Positions 17,177-27,332 are shown, counted from the first letter of the stretch. The stretch: DNA of 38,319 nt from Komagataeibacter melomenusus (GCF_013155395.1 NZ_JABJWC010000034.1:1-38319); one strand, 5' to 3'. Notes: a model not told the origin generated them from the sequence alone. Made by a program: numbers and translations.

Positions 17177-18400
17177 TTAAGCAGCACTTTCCACCCGCTG
17201 GCCCCGCGTCATCATGTAATCACGCGCCAGCGGCAGGGCATCGATTTCACGCGAGAGCGTAAGCTGGAAGTTCATGTGCCCCTGCACGCGAAACGCCAGT
17301 TCCGACACCACCAGATAGAACTCGAACATGCGGCAGAAACGCTCATCATACAGCCGGGCGATCTGGGCGCGCCGGGCGGCGAAGCGCGTGCGCCAGTGGG
17401 CGATGGTGCGGGCGTAATGCAGGCGCCAGATCTCGCAATCGGCCAGCCACAGCCCGGTGCGTTCCACGGCCCCCACCACCTCGCTCACGGCGGGGGAATA
17501 GCCACCGGGAAAGATGTAGCGGTCGATCCACGGATTGGTCACGCCCGGCCCTTCCCGGCGGCCTATGGCGTGCAGCACCATCACGCCATCGGGCCTGAGC
17601 GCGCGGCGCATGGCGGCAAAGAAGGCCGGGTAATGCGCCACCCCCACATGCTCGAACATGCCGACTGAAATGATCCGGTCATACTGCCGGGCCACAGTGC
17701 GGTAATCGAGCAGTTCAAAGCGTGCCCTGCCCTCCAGCCCTGCGGCCCGCGCCCGGTTCTGCGCAATGTGCAACTGCTCGCGCGACAGCGTGATGCCGGT
17801 GACATGCGCGCCGTAGTCACGCGCCAGCGTCAGCCCCAGCCCGCCCCAGCCACACCCCACATCCAGCACGCTCATGCCGGGGCGGTGCAGGTGCAGCTTG
17901 GCGGCGAGATGATGCTTCTTGGCGGCCTGTGCCTCGGCCAGCGTTTCGTGCCCGGTGGGGAAGTAGCCGCAGGAATACTGCATGTCCTCATCAAGGAAAT
18001 GCCGGTACAGCGTGCTGTCGAGGTCATAATGATGGGCGACATTGCGCCGCGCGCGCCCCCGGGTGTTATCCTGCAGCCATGACCGCGCCATGTAGCGCAG
18101 GGTGGAGAACACGCGCTCGCCTGCCGGGCTGCGCTCCATCACGTTGCGCATGAGCACATGCATCAGTTCATACAGCGTGCAGCCCACGGGGCATAGCGTG
18201 CCCGCCATGTAGGCCTCGCCCACCTTCAGCGCCGGGTCGAGCAGCAGGGCGCGCGCGGTGGCCGCATCGGCAAGGCGCATGGCGGCCTGCGGGCCGGGGC
18301 GCCCCGCGTAGCTGCGCCGGTCTCCATCAGGGTAATAGACCTCGAGCCGGCCGGATGTGATGAAATGGGCGAACGCCCGGTCCAGCAGTACAGGCGCCAT
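17177..18400 (-). CDS. cfa: Cyclopropane-fatty-acyl-phospholipid synthase
   Basis: A 407-residue enzyme that transfers a methylene group from S-adenosylmethionine to double bonds of membrane phospholipid acyl chains, a common acid and stress adaptation. The methyltransferase motif VLDVGCGWGGLGLT is at residues 178-191. The likely catalytic residues are present: Cys144 in YSCGYF, Glu250 in FEHVG, His277 in VLHAIG and Tyr329 in LHYARTI. The IDRYIFPGGY segment is typical of the family. The start is ATG 18400 with GGGGAGA seven bases upstream. It is transcribed alone on the minus strand, after the terminator of the ribosomal operon. Confidence 0.93.
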   Translation of the reverse strand: MAPVLLDRAFAHFITSGRLEVYYPDGDRRSYAGRPGPQAAMRLADAATARALLLDPALKVGEAYMAGTLCPVGCTLYELMHVLMRNVMERSPAGERVFSTLRYMARSWLQDNTRGRARRNVAHHYDLDSTLYRHFLDEDMQYSCGYFPTGHETLAEAQAAKKHHLAAKLHLHRPGMSVLDVGCGWGGLGLTLARDYGAHVTGITLSREQLHIAQNRARAAGLEGRARFELLDYRTVARQYDRIISVGMFEHVGVAHYPAFFAAMRRALRPDGVMVLHAIGRREGPGVTNPWIDRYIFPGGYSPAVSEVVGAVERTGLWLADCEIWRLHYARTIAHWRTRFAARRAQIARLYDERFCRMFEFYLVVSELAFRVQGHMNFQLTLSREIDALPLARDYMMTRGQRVESAA

Positions 18401-18441
18401 CGGTCTTCTCCCCGCATGCCTTATGCTGCAACCCGAACGGC

Positions 18442-18474
18442 AAAAGCCCGGAAGAGTTTCCTCTTCCGGGCTTT
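18442..18474 (-). terminator. Rho-independent terminator of rpsF-rpsR-rplI
   Basis: A perfect 14-bp stem, AAAGCCCGGAAGAG (18443-18456) with CTCTTCCGGGCTTT (18461-18474), has a 4-base loop. Read on the minus strand it ends in four U, partly inside the stem. It lies 47 bp past the rplI stop and 42 bp before the cfa start, so it should end the ribosomal operon and insulate cfa. Confidence 0.85.
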
Positions 18475-18520
18475 CACAACCAGTCCAGCCACCCGCCAGG
18501 CGGGCGACGGATCAGGTCAA

Positions 18521-19111
18521 TCAGACAGCCGGAGTTTCCTCAATGGCGGTTTCTTCCGAAACTTCGCCTTCGGTTACCACGCCTTCATCAGCCAGTGTGG
18601 GCTCGTCGTCGAGATCGACGCCGATTTCCTCGCCACGGGCCTGACGCTCTGCTTCTTCCTCAGAGCGGGCAACGTTCACGGTTACCTGCATGGACACTTC
18701 CGGGTGCAGGGCGACGCTGACGTCATACAGGCCAAGCTGCTTGATCGGCTCGGGCAGGATCACCTGGTTACGGGTGATGGTCAGGCCAGCTTTGGTCGCC
18801 GCTTCAGCGATGTCACGGGTCGTGACCGAGCCGTACAGGCTGCCGCTGTCACCCGCCTGGCGGATCAGGATGACCGACAGGCCGTGCATGCGCTCGGACA
18901 GGCGCTCGGCCTCCTCGCGGTTCTTGAGGTTCTGGGCCTCAAGCTGCACGCGCTCACGCTCGAAGCGCTCGCGGTTGTGTGCGTTGGCGCGGATCGCCTT
19001 GCCCTGGGGCAGCAGGAAGTTGCGGGCATAGCCCGGCTTCACCGTGACGATCTCGCCCATCTGGCCCAGCTTCTCGACGCGCTGGAGCAGGATGAGTTCT
19101 ACTGCGGACAT
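18521..19111 (-). CDS. rplI: 50S ribosomal protein bL9
   Basis: A 196-residue L9 protein. The N-terminal domain reads [19 protein letters not shown] and [16 protein letters not shown], followed by the long connecting helix ([20 protein letters not shown]) and a C-terminal rRNA-binding domain with [15 protein letters not shown]. An acidic tail of about 45 residues makes it longer than the usual ~150; such tails are common in alphaproteobacteria. The start is ATG 19111 with GGGAGG upstream. It is the last gene of the rpsF-rpsR-rplI operon. Confidence 0.97.
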   Translation of the reverse strand: MSAVELILLQRVEKLGQMGEIVTVKPGYARNFLLPQGKAIRANAHNRERFERERVQLEAQNLKNREEAERLSERMHGLSVILIRQAGDSGSLYGSVTTRDIAEAATKAGLTITRNQVILPEPIKQLGLYDVSVALHPEVSMQVTVNVARSEEEAERQARGEEIGVDLDDEPTLADEGVVTEGEVSEETAIEETPAV

Positions 19112-19124
19112 GATTCTGCCTCCC

Positions 19125-19400
19125 TCAGCTTACAATGTAGGGCAGCAGGGCCAGGAAACGCGCACGCTTGATGGCCTGGGCCAGTTCACGCTGCTTCTTG
19201 GCGGAGACTGCCGTGATGCGGCTGGGAACGATCTTGCCACGCTCGGACAGGAAGCGGCTCAGCAGGCGCACGTCCTTGTAGTCGATCTTCGGCGCGTTGG
19301 GGCCGGAGAACGGGCAGGACTTGCGGCGACGGTAGAACGGACGGCGCGCGCCAACCGCAACGCGGCGGGCGGCGGGGTTGATCTCGGTGGTTTCAGACAT
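19125..19400 (-). CDS. rpsR: 30S ribosomal protein bS18
   Basis: A 91-residue S18 with the family core [28 protein letters not shown] and [20 protein letters not shown]. It binds 16S rRNA as a heterodimer with S6, whose gene lies 6 bp upstream. The single cysteine after RRKS is the remnant zinc-finger position seen in many S18 proteins. Confidence 0.97.
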   Translation of the reverse strand: MSETTEINPAARRVAVGARRPFYRRRKSCPFSGPNAPKIDYKDVRLLSRFLSERGKIVPSRITAVSAKKQRELAQAIKRARFLALLPYIVS

Positions 19401-19406
19401 CAGCTC

Positions 19407-19892
19407 TTACTCCGCTTCGGCGCTGGCAGTGGCGTTGGCGCGCTGCTGTTCTTCACGCTCGTTACGGGCGCGGAACTCCTCGCGGTCATCGAAATTGCGG
19501 CGCGTGCCACGGCCACTCTCGAAACGGCCGGTGGGCTTGGGCCCACGGAAGCCACGCTCACGCTCGTCACCCTTGCGCGACAGAATGACGGAGGGTGCCT
19601 CGTCGATCTCGTCGATGCGCAGGGTCAGGACGCGCAGGATATCTTCGTTCAGGCCGAGCTGGCGCTCGATTTCCTTGACGGCGGCGGCAGGCGCATCAAG
19701 GCCGAGGAGCATGTAGTGGCCCTTGCGGTTCTTCTTGATACGGTAAGCCAGCGTGCGCAGGCCCCAGTATTCGCGCTTCTTGATGGAGCCGGATTCGGCT
19801 TCCAGGTAGGTGGCGATGCCATCAGCAATGGCTTCGACCTGCTGCTGCGACACGTCATTACGTGCGATCAGCACGGTTTCATACAACGGCAT
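19407..19892 (-). CDS. rpsF: 30S ribosomal protein bS6
   Basis: A 161-residue S6. The core begins MPLYETVLIARNDVSQQQV and includes the conserved YWGLRTLAYRIKKNRKGHY stretch (residues 42-60) and LGLNEDILRVLTLRI. A C-terminal extension of about 60 residues is rich in Arg and Glu and probably disordered. It is the first gene of the operon. A hairpin sits in the leader about 32 bases upstream of the start, where many bacteria have an S6:S18-binding autoregulatory element. Confidence 0.97.
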   Translation of the reverse strand: MPLYETVLIARNDVSQQQVEAIADGIATYLEAESGSIKKREYWGLRTLAYRIKKNRKGHYMLLGLDAPAAAVKEIERQLGLNEDILRVLTLRIDEIDEAPSVILSRKGDERERGFRGPKPTGRFESGRGTRRNFDDREEFRARNEREEQQRANATASAEAE

Positions 19893-19923
19893 TGGTACTC
19901 CCTTCGGATCACTTCAACCCCCG

Positions 19924-19947
19924 CATGGCCGGACACGGTCCGCCATG
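19924..19947 (-). promoter_or_regulatory. Stem-loop in the rpsF leader, possible S6:S18 autoregulatory element
   Basis: On the minus-strand RNA, CAUGGCGGAC pairs with GUCCGGCCAUG around a CGU loop, leaving a single bulged G. That is ten base pairs, ending about 32 nt before the rpsF start. The position and the CCG at the loop fit the general description of the S6:S18-binding leader motif known from several bacterial phyla. I cannot confirm the full consensus by eye, so the regulatory role is inference. Confidence 0.35.
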
Positions 19948-20051
19948 TTGCCCACAGGGCACGGGTATAGCCGGGGGCGATGCCACGCACCCGGCAGGGA
20001 AGGAGCGGGTTGAAACACAAACCCCGCCCCCACACAAGGAAAAAGTACGGT

Positions 20052-20606
20052 TTACTTCGGATCTTTCGGCGCCAGCCACGTAAAGACGGGCTCGGGCGAG
20101 ACCAGTTGCGGCTCGTCATGGCGGAACCCGGTCACCGATTTGACCACCGCCAGCGGCACGCCAAACATCGGGCCGGGGCCATGCGTCCCGCCATGCGCCA
20201 TCATGGCACGGGTGGCGGCAAAGGCCTCCTCATGCAGTGCGGACACACCAGGCGGGGCCTCACCGCGTATCTCGAGCGCAAGCATTTCTCCCCCGCGGCC
20301 GTCATGCACCACGCTCCAGCGTTCCTCGCCCGCATCGTATCCCTGCGACCGGCTGACGGGGTCAACGCTGCCCACGTCACACGTGACCAGCATGCCCTCG
20401 CGCGCCAGGCTGTTGCGGTCGTAATCGGCCAGAAGTCCGCTGTCGTTATCGACGCGGATGACAAACCACCCGTTGGGCAGGTCGGCTATGGCGTAAGGTG
20501 CCTCACCACCCGGATCGGGCGTGCCGGTGTCATACAAGCCAAGCGCATCGATCAGGCCAGCCCGATCCACGCCATGGAACTTGTAGTAGGATACGTCGAA
20601 CTCCAT
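20052..20606 (-). CDS. Hypothetical protein (184 aa)
   Basis: I do not recognise the family. The start is well supported: ATG 20606 with GGAGAGAGGG two bases upstream. The predicted protein is soluble and acidic, with no signal peptide or membrane segment. It contains PNGWFVIRVDNDSGLLADYD near residue 45 and GERWSVVHDGRGGEMLALEI-like beta segments near 90-115, suggesting a mainly beta fold in the N-terminal two thirds. It sits between the GNAT gene and rpsF on the same strand, with a 95-bp AT-rich gap upstream that could hold its own promoter. Confidence 0.8.
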   Translation of the reverse strand: MEFDVSYYKFHGVDRAGLIDALGLYDTGTPDPGGEAPYAIADLPNGWFVIRVDNDSGLLADYDRNSLAREGMLVTCDVGSVDPVSRSQGYDAGEERWSVVHDGRGGEMLALEIRGEAPPGVSALHEEAFAATRAMMAHGGTHGPGPMFGVPLAVVKSVTGFRHDEPQLVSPEPVFTWLAPKDPK

Positions 20607-20655
20607 TTCCCTCTCTCCAGTTATGAGGATAGGGAGGAAATGGTAACGTGTTCGT

Positions 20656-20661
20656 GTTATA
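20656..20661 (-). promoter_or_regulatory. Candidate -10 element before the 184-aa gene
   Basis: Minus-strand TATAAC lies about 50 bases upstream of the ATG at 20606, in a gap (20607-20701) that is far richer in A and T than its surroundings. No good -35 element is seen, so this is only a plausible promoter position. Confidence 0.3.
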
Positions 20662-20701
20662 ACAATATCCGGAATACTATTTTTATGCGCATATTCGCCT
20701 G

Positions 20702-21293
20702 TCAGGCCAGCCGCAGCCGCGCAGGCGGCACAAGGCCGAGGGCATGCGGAATGGTCCAGACCTCATGCAGGGTGCGCACCTTGCGAAACCCCGCCCGCAG
20801 GTAATTGGGCAGCGCGCGCGGATGGTCGGCCGAGCAGGTATTGACCCGGAGGGCCGCAGGCCGCAGGCCCCACGCCCGCGCCACCATGTTGTGCAGGAAA
20901 GCCTGCCCCACCCCGCGCCCGATCCAGGCGGGCAGCAGGCCAAAATAGGCGATATTCACGTCAGGCCCGTAGCGGCTGTCGAGTTCGCAGAAACCGGCAG
21001 GCTCACTGCCATCATAGAGCACATGCACGGCAATGCCGGGGCCTGAAAGCAGGCGGGCCAGATCGGCATCGGGCATGACGCGGCGCAGCCACCAGCAGTA
21101 ATCCTGCCCCACCCCATCATACAGCGCGCGGTACCACGCAACACCGGGGCGGAAGGTCTGGCGGATGGTGTAGCCCGGCGGCAGCGCCGGGGGCTGGCCG
21201 GGGGGCGGACGGTCCATGCACAGGAACGTCACATCCACCCCGACCCGTGTTCCACCCCCATCCGGCGCGTTGCCGCCGGGGGCACATGGAACC

Positions 21294-21304
<11 letters not shown>
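20702..21304 (-). CDS. GNAT-family N-acetyltransferase
   Basis: A 200-residue protein with a GNAT fold: an [11 protein letters not shown]-like central strand, [20 protein letters not shown] (acetyl-CoA-binding R/Q-x-x-G-x-G/A motif, here GRGVGQA) near residue 130, and a final YLRAGFRKV segment. The substrate is not predictable. The best start is ATG 21304, which lies inside the end of rpoD in another frame (overlap 11 bp), so its translation would be coupled to the sigma factor gene. Starting there leaves a loose, Gly- and Pro-rich stretch of about 45 residues before the domain; a later start near the MDRPPPGQ segment is possible. Confidence 0.82.
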
Positions 21305-23273
<1,969 letters not shown>

Positions 23274-23389
23274 GCCCGATCAATCCCTACCCAGCAAATC
23301 CGTTTACACGCGTGCGCCCAAACCAGCCCGCGCACAGGGGCCGCGCCCTTTGCCCCGCCCCCTGCATGCAGCGGGACAGGATACGGCCA

Positions 23390-23395
23390 ATCATA
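23390..23395 (-). promoter_or_regulatory. Candidate rpoD promoter (-10 element)
   Basis: TATGAT on the minus strand lies about 120 bases upstream of the rpoD ATG, within the 220-bp gap after dnaG. A weak -35 candidate (AGACAA) is 17 bases further upstream. The gap has room for an internal promoter, as known for rpoD in other bacteria, but the assignment is by eye only. Confidence 0.3.
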
Positions 23396-23493
23396 CCGTT
23401 TTCATCTGCATTTGTCTGGTGCAGGTGGTCGATAACATGGCCGAAGTCAAGGGCACGCGGGCGCCATTTCATTCAATCGGCCCATTTTCAGCC

Positions 23494-25287
23494 TCATTCC
23501 TCATCCTCGTCACCGCCGCGGCGCAGGGCGTCGAGGGCAAGCAGGCGGGTGCGCAGGCTGTCCCATTGCGCCTCGTCCGGCGTGCCCGCGCACAGGCGCT
23601 CGGTATCGGCGCGCAGTTCGGCGGCGAAGCGCTCCACGTCGAGCAGCCCGTAGAAATGCCACCACGCCTGCACGGGGTCGGTGTCAAACAGGTCGGCATC
23701 CGCAGCCTGGCCGCGCCGCCCGCGCGTGGCCTCCACGCGCTGGCGCACATCGGCCAGGCCGGCGGCGGCGAGCCGGGCGGCAAGCTCATCCGCATCGGGC
23801 AACGCCTCCCCGCTGTCATACAGGTCGAGCAGTTCCTCGCGCAGGGCGGCGAGGTCGGCGGGCAGTTCGAGGCTGCAATAGGCATCCTGCACCGCGTCGA
23901 GCACGCTGGGCTGCTCAAGCAGGATGGCGCTGAGAATGCACTGGCGCTGCAGGTCGGCCGCCATGGGGGCAACCGGCGCCGTGGCCACGGCCACCCGTTT
24001 CGTGCCGCCACGCCCATCACGGCGGAAGGTCTGGAAAAAACTGTCGAGCAGGGTCGAGCGGTATTCGGCGGCCAGCGTCTTGTCGGGTATGAGGGCCGCC
24101 ACCGCCACGAGCCTGCGCCGCAGGGCCGCGCGCTGCTCGGGGCCGGGGTCGCGCACGCCCTCGCTCATCAGCCCGAACAGCACCTGCCCCATCGGGCGCG
24201 CCCCTTCGATCATGGCGGCCATGGCAGCGCTGCCGTGGCGGCGCACGAGGCTGTCGGGGTCCTCGCCCTCGGGCAGGGTGCAAAAGCGCAGCGTGCGCTC
24301 GACATTGAGCAGCGGCAGCGCGGTCTCCGCCGCCTTCACCGCCGCGCGCTGGCCCGCGCCATCGCCATCGAAGCACAGCACGGGTGCGGGTGCGACCTGC
24401 CACAGCGCCTCGAGCTGCTCGGCGGTGAGCGCCGTGCCCAGCGGCGCCACCGCGCCATGAAAGCCTGCCTGGTGCAGTGCGATCACATCCATGTAGCCTT
24501 CAACCACCAGCAGCTCGGCCCCTGCCCCGCTGCCACGCACGCCCTCGCGCGCGCGGTCGAGGCCGAACAGCACCCGCCGCTTGGAGAAGAGCGCGGTCTC
24601 CGGCCCGTTGAGGTATTTGGGCTGGCCATCGCCCAGAATGCGCCCGCCAAACGAGACCAGCCGCCCGCGCCGGTCGCGGATGGGAAAGGTCACGCGGTTG
24701 AAGAACAGCTCGCGCTGCGGCGTGCCACTTTCATCGGCGCGCATTACCCCCGCATCACGCAGCATGGCGGGTGTTATGTCGAGTTTGGCCATTTCGGCCA
24801 CCAGTTCGCCCCGCCCGGCACCCGACCAGCCCAGGCCGAAGCCAGCGATGGTGTCATCCGTCAGGCCACGGCCGTGCAGGTAGGCCAGCCCGTCGCGCCC
24901 TTCGGGTTCATATAGCCTGCGCTGCCATGACTGCTGCACGGCCTCGAGCACATCGCCCAGCGTACGGGCCTGCTCGGCACGTTCGCGCTGCACGGGGTCG
25001 GGCCTTGGCATGTCCATGCCCGCCGCCGTGGCCAGTTCCTCCACCGCCTCGGGGAAGGAACGGCCCTCGCTCTGCATGACAAACGTGATGACATCGCCAT
25101 GCGCCTGGCAGCCAAAGCAGTGGTAGTGGTCATCATACACGTAAAATGATGGCGTCTTTTCCCCGTGGAAGGGGCAGCACGCCTTCCAGTATTTTCCCGA
25201 GCGCACCAGCTTGGTCCGCCGCCCGATCACGGGGGCGATGGGCGTGCGGGCACGCAGTTCGTCAAGGAATGCGGGGTCAAGCGCCAT
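23494..25287 (-). CDS. dnaG: DNA primase
   Basis: A 597-residue primase that lays RNA primers for replication. The N-terminal zinc-binding domain has ligands Cys38 and His41 (CPFH) and Cys57 and Cys60 (CFGC). The catalytic core begins near residue 150 (DDTIAGFGLGWS), with the RNA-polymerase-like basic segment VTFPIRDRRGRLVSFGGRIL. The TOPRIM motifs are LLVVEGYMDVIAL and VLCFDGDGAGQRAA, carrying the acidic metal ligands. A C-terminal DnaB-interacting helical domain ends in an acidic GGDEDEE tail. The gene begins 22 bp after yqeY on the same strand. Confidence 0.97.
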   Translation of the reverse strand: MALDPAFLDELRARTPIAPVIGRRTKLVRSGKYWKACCPFHGEKTPSFYVYDDHYHCFGCQAHGDVITFVMQSEGRSFPEAVEELATAAGMDMPRPDPVQRERAEQARTLGDVLEAVQQSWQRRLYEPEGRDGLAYLHGRGLTDDTIAGFGLGWSGAGRGELVAEMAKLDITPAMLRDAGVMRADESGTPQRELFFNRVTFPIRDRRGRLVSFGGRILGDGQPKYLNGPETALFSKRRVLFGLDRAREGVRGSGAGAELLVVEGYMDVIALHQAGFHGAVAPLGTALTAEQLEALWQVAPAPVLCFDGDGAGQRAAVKAAETALPLLNVERTLRFCTLPEGEDPDSLVRRHGSAAMAAMIEGARPMGQVLFGLMSEGVRDPGPEQRAALRRRLVAVAALIPDKTLAAEYRSTLLDSFFQTFRRDGRGGTKRVAVATAPVAPMAADLQRQCILSAILLEQPSVLDAVQDAYCSLELPADLAALREELLDLYDSGEALPDADELAARLAAAGLADVRQRVEATRGRRGQAADADLFDTDPVQAWWHFYGLLDVERFAAELRADTERLCAGTPDEAQWDSLRTRLLALDALRRGGDEDEE

Positions 25288-25309
25288 CGTTACACGACCT
25301 CCGGCGCGA

Positions 25310-25768
25310 TCAGGCCGAAAGCCGCGCGCGCACCACGGGCGAGGCGCTGGCCGGGTTCAGTGCCGCGCCAAACTGCTCCTTCAGCGCTGCCATGACCTTG
25401 CCCATGTCCTTCATGGAGGTGGCATCGGTGCGCTCGATCGCTTCGCGCACGGCGGCCTCGAGAGTGGCGTCATCAAGGTCGGGGGGCAGGTAGTCGCGGA
25501 TGATCGCGATTTCGGCCTCTTCCTTTTCGGCCAGTTCGGGGCGGCCACCCTTGAGGTACATCGCTGCCGATTCCGTGCGGGACTTGATCATGCCGCGCAG
25601 CATGGCAATCACCGCCTCATCGCTCACCTGGTCCTCGCCCTTGGCGCGGCCTGCGATATCGACATCCTTCAGCTTTGCCGTAATCATGCGGATGGTGCCG
25701 ACCTTTTCGCTCTGGCCAGCCTTCATGGCGGTTTTCAGGTCATCCATGAAACGTGCGCGCAGGGACAT
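25310..25768 (-). CDS. yqeY: GatB/YqeY domain-containing protein
   Basis: A 152-residue YqeY protein, related to the tRNA-binding tail domain of the GatB amidotransferase subunit. The family features are MITAKLKDVDIAGR near residue 30, MIKSRTESAAMYLKGGRPEL, EIAIIRDYLPP, and a C-terminal DMGKVMAALKEQ helix. Its exact role is unknown. The start is ATG 25768 with AGGAG nine bases upstream; a longer reading runs into the regulatory region and lacks support. It is the first gene of yqeY-dnaG-rpoD and is divergent from carA, a frequent alphaproteobacterial arrangement. Confidence 0.93.
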   Translation of the reverse strand: MSLRARFMDDLKTAMKAGQSEKVGTIRMITAKLKDVDIAGRAKGEDQVSDEAVIAMLRGMIKSRTESAAMYLKGGRPELAEKEEAEIAIIRDYLPPDLDDATLEAAVREAIERTDATSMKDMGKVMAALKEQFGAALNPASASPVVRARLSA

Positions 25769-25819
25769 GACTGTCAACTCCTCTGCCCGGCGGGAGGGCA
25801 CGATGCCCCCTTGCATGCC

Positions 25820-25834
25820 GGGAATAATTTTCCC
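25820..25834. promoter_or_regulatory. Palindrome 1 (GGGAA-N5-TTCCC) in the yqeY/carA intergenic region
   Basis: GGGAA at 25820-25824 and TTCCC at 25830-25834 form a perfect inverted repeat with a TAATT spacer. The same arms and spacing recur 38 bp downstream. Between the two lies GGTATAAGG (25843-25851), a possible -10 region readable on both strands (TATAAG plus, TATACC minus). The arrangement suggests paired binding sites for a dimeric repressor of the divergent genes. No binding evidence is available. Confidence 0.5.
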
Positions 25835-25856
25835 AATGTCTCGGTATAAGGCCATG

Positions 25857-25873
25857 TGGGAATTTTCTTCCCA
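25857..25873. promoter_or_regulatory. Palindrome 2 (TGGGAA-N5-TTCCCA) in the yqeY/carA intergenic region
   Basis: TGGGAA at 25857-25862 and TTCCCA at 25868-25873 form a perfect inverted repeat with a TTTTC spacer. It is the second copy of the motif at 25820, and both copies continue into a TTCCCAAT direct repeat. It lies about 50 bases before the carA start, where a bound protein could block transcription. Confidence 0.5.
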
Positions 25874-25921
25874 ATTACCAGAGACGCTGTTAGGCAATAC
25901 TCCCGGAAGGGACATCATCCA

Positions 25922-27319
25922 ATGCCGATGACGATAGAAAACATTATCGAACGCCTTGGCGGGGCCGAACAGGCCGCGAAGCTGACCGGCGTCAGCACCG
26001 AGGCCATTCGCAAATGGCGGCAGGCCCGCGCCATTCCGCCCAAGCACTGGACCACCGTGCTGCGGGCGACCGGCCTGTCACTGTCCGACCTGCAACCCGC
26101 CACAGAATCCGACCGACCGGAGCCCCCGATGAGCACGTCAAACCCGATCGCACCGGCCGAGAGGCCCAAAGCTGCGACAGCCGCCCTGATCCTGGCCGAT
26201 GGCACCATCCTGTGGGGGCGCGGATTCGGCGCGTACAGCACGGAGCGCGCGCTGGGCGAGATCTGCTTTTCCACCGGCATGACCGGCTACCAGGAAACGC
26301 TGACCGACCCATCCTTTGCTGGCCAGATCATCACCTTCACCTTCCCCCATATCGGCAATACCGGCACCACGCCGGAGGATGATGAAGCCACCGCCATCAA
26401 CGCCCGCGCGCTGGTGGTGAAGGAAGACCTGACCGCACCCGCCAACTGGCGCGCGACCGAATCGCTCGATACGTGGCTGAAAGCCCAGAACGTACCGGGC
26501 ATCTGCGGCATCGACACCCGTGCCATCACGCGCCGCATCCGCGAGGGCGGGCCGCAGACGGCCATCGTGGCCTACCCGGCGGACGGCAAGTTCGACCTGC
26601 CTGCCCTGCTGGCACAGGCCCGCGCCTGGCCGGGGCTGGAGGGCATGGACCTGGCGCGTGAAGTAACCTGCGCCAAGCCTTACGGGTGGAGCGAGGGCGT
26701 GTGGCAGTGGCCGCACGGCACCGCCCCCCTGCCCGCGAAGCGCCGCAAGGTGGTGGCCGTTGATTACGGGGCCAAGCGCAACATCCTGCGCTGCCTGGCC
26801 ACGGCTGGCTGTGACGTGACCGTGGTGCCTGCCACCACCACGGCGGAGGAAATCCTCGCCCTCGACCCCGCGGGCGTGTTCCTGTCCAACGGGCCGGGCG
26901 ACCCGGCGGCAACCGCCAGCTATGCCGTGCCCGCCATCAGGGGCGTGCTCGCGGCGGGCAAGCCGGTATTTGGCATCTGCCTGGGCCACCAGCTTCTGGC
27001 CCTCGCCCTCGGCGCCAAGACCTACAAGCTGGCGCGTGGCCACCGGGGGGCGAACCAGCCGGTCAAGGACCTCGAAACCGGCAAGGTGGAGATCACCAGC
27101 CAGAACCACGGCTTTGCGGTCGATGACACGTCGCTGCCCGCCGACGTGCGCGCCACCCATACCAGCCTGTTCGATGGCTCGAACGAGGGCATCGCCACCA
27201 GCCGCTACCCCGCATTCTCGGTGCAGTACCACCCCGAGGCCAGCCCCGGCCCGTCAGACAGCCACTACCTGTTCCGCCGTTTTGTCGACCTGATCGACAC
27301 CACAACCAAGACCGCGTGA
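25922..27319 (+). CDS. carA: Carbamoyl-phosphate synthase small subunit with an N-terminal helix-turn-helix-like domain
   Basis: A 465-residue glutaminase subunit of carbamoyl-phosphate synthase; it releases ammonia from glutamine for CarB, feeding arginine and pyrimidine synthesis. The CarA part starts near residue 85 ([20 protein letters not shown]). Its class I amidotransferase domain has Cys353 in FGICLGHQ, and His437 and Glu439 in VQYHPEA. Ordinary CarA is about 380-400 residues. The extra 70 N-terminal residues contain [18 protein letters not shown] followed by [18 protein letters not shown], which reads like a small YdaS/Cro-type helix-turn-helix. I recall a similar small domain being described next to carbamoyl-phosphate synthase but cannot verify it. 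ATG 25922 has GGAAGGG about 10 bases upstream. An internal ATG (26129, residue 70) has its own Shine-Dalgarno. carB follows 13 bp later. Confidence 0.93.
   Translation: MPMTIENIIERLGGAEQAAKLTGVSTEAIRKWRQARAIPPKHWTTVLRATGLSLSDLQPATESDRPEPPMSTSNPIAPAERPKAATAALILADGTILWGRGFGAYSTERALGEICFSTGMTGYQETLTDPSFAGQIITFTFPHIGNTGTTPEDDEATAINARALVVKEDLTAPANWRATESLDTWLKAQNVPGICGIDTRAITRRIREGGPQTAIVAYPADGKFDLPALLAQARAWPGLEGMDLAREVTCAKPYGWSEGVWQWPHGTAPLPAKRRKVVAVDYGAKRNILRCLATAGCDVTVVPATTTAEEILALDPAGVFLSNGPGDPAATASYAVPAIRGVLAAGKPVFGICLGHQLLALALGAKTYKLARGHRGANQPVKDLETGKVEITSQNHGFAVDDTSLPADVRATHTSLFDGSNEGIATSRYPAFSVQYHPEASPGPSDSHYLFRRFVDLIDTTTKTA
26119..26131 (+). promoter_or_regulatory. Internal ribosome binding site and ATG within carA
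   Basis: GGAG at 26119-26122 is followed by six bases and an in-frame ATG at 26129. Initiation here would give a 396-residue protein that starts MSTSNPIAP and has the length of ordinary CarA without the helix-turn-helix domain. The site sits exactly at the domain boundary. Confidence 0.45.
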
Positions 27320-27332
27320 AAGCCGACCCGAC

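Noticed and set aside
25771-25776. TTGACA on the minus strand just before yqeY, looking like a -35 element
   Set aside because: It lies between the Shine-Dalgarno sequence and the ATG of yqeY, so it cannot drive that gene, and no -10 partner was seen.
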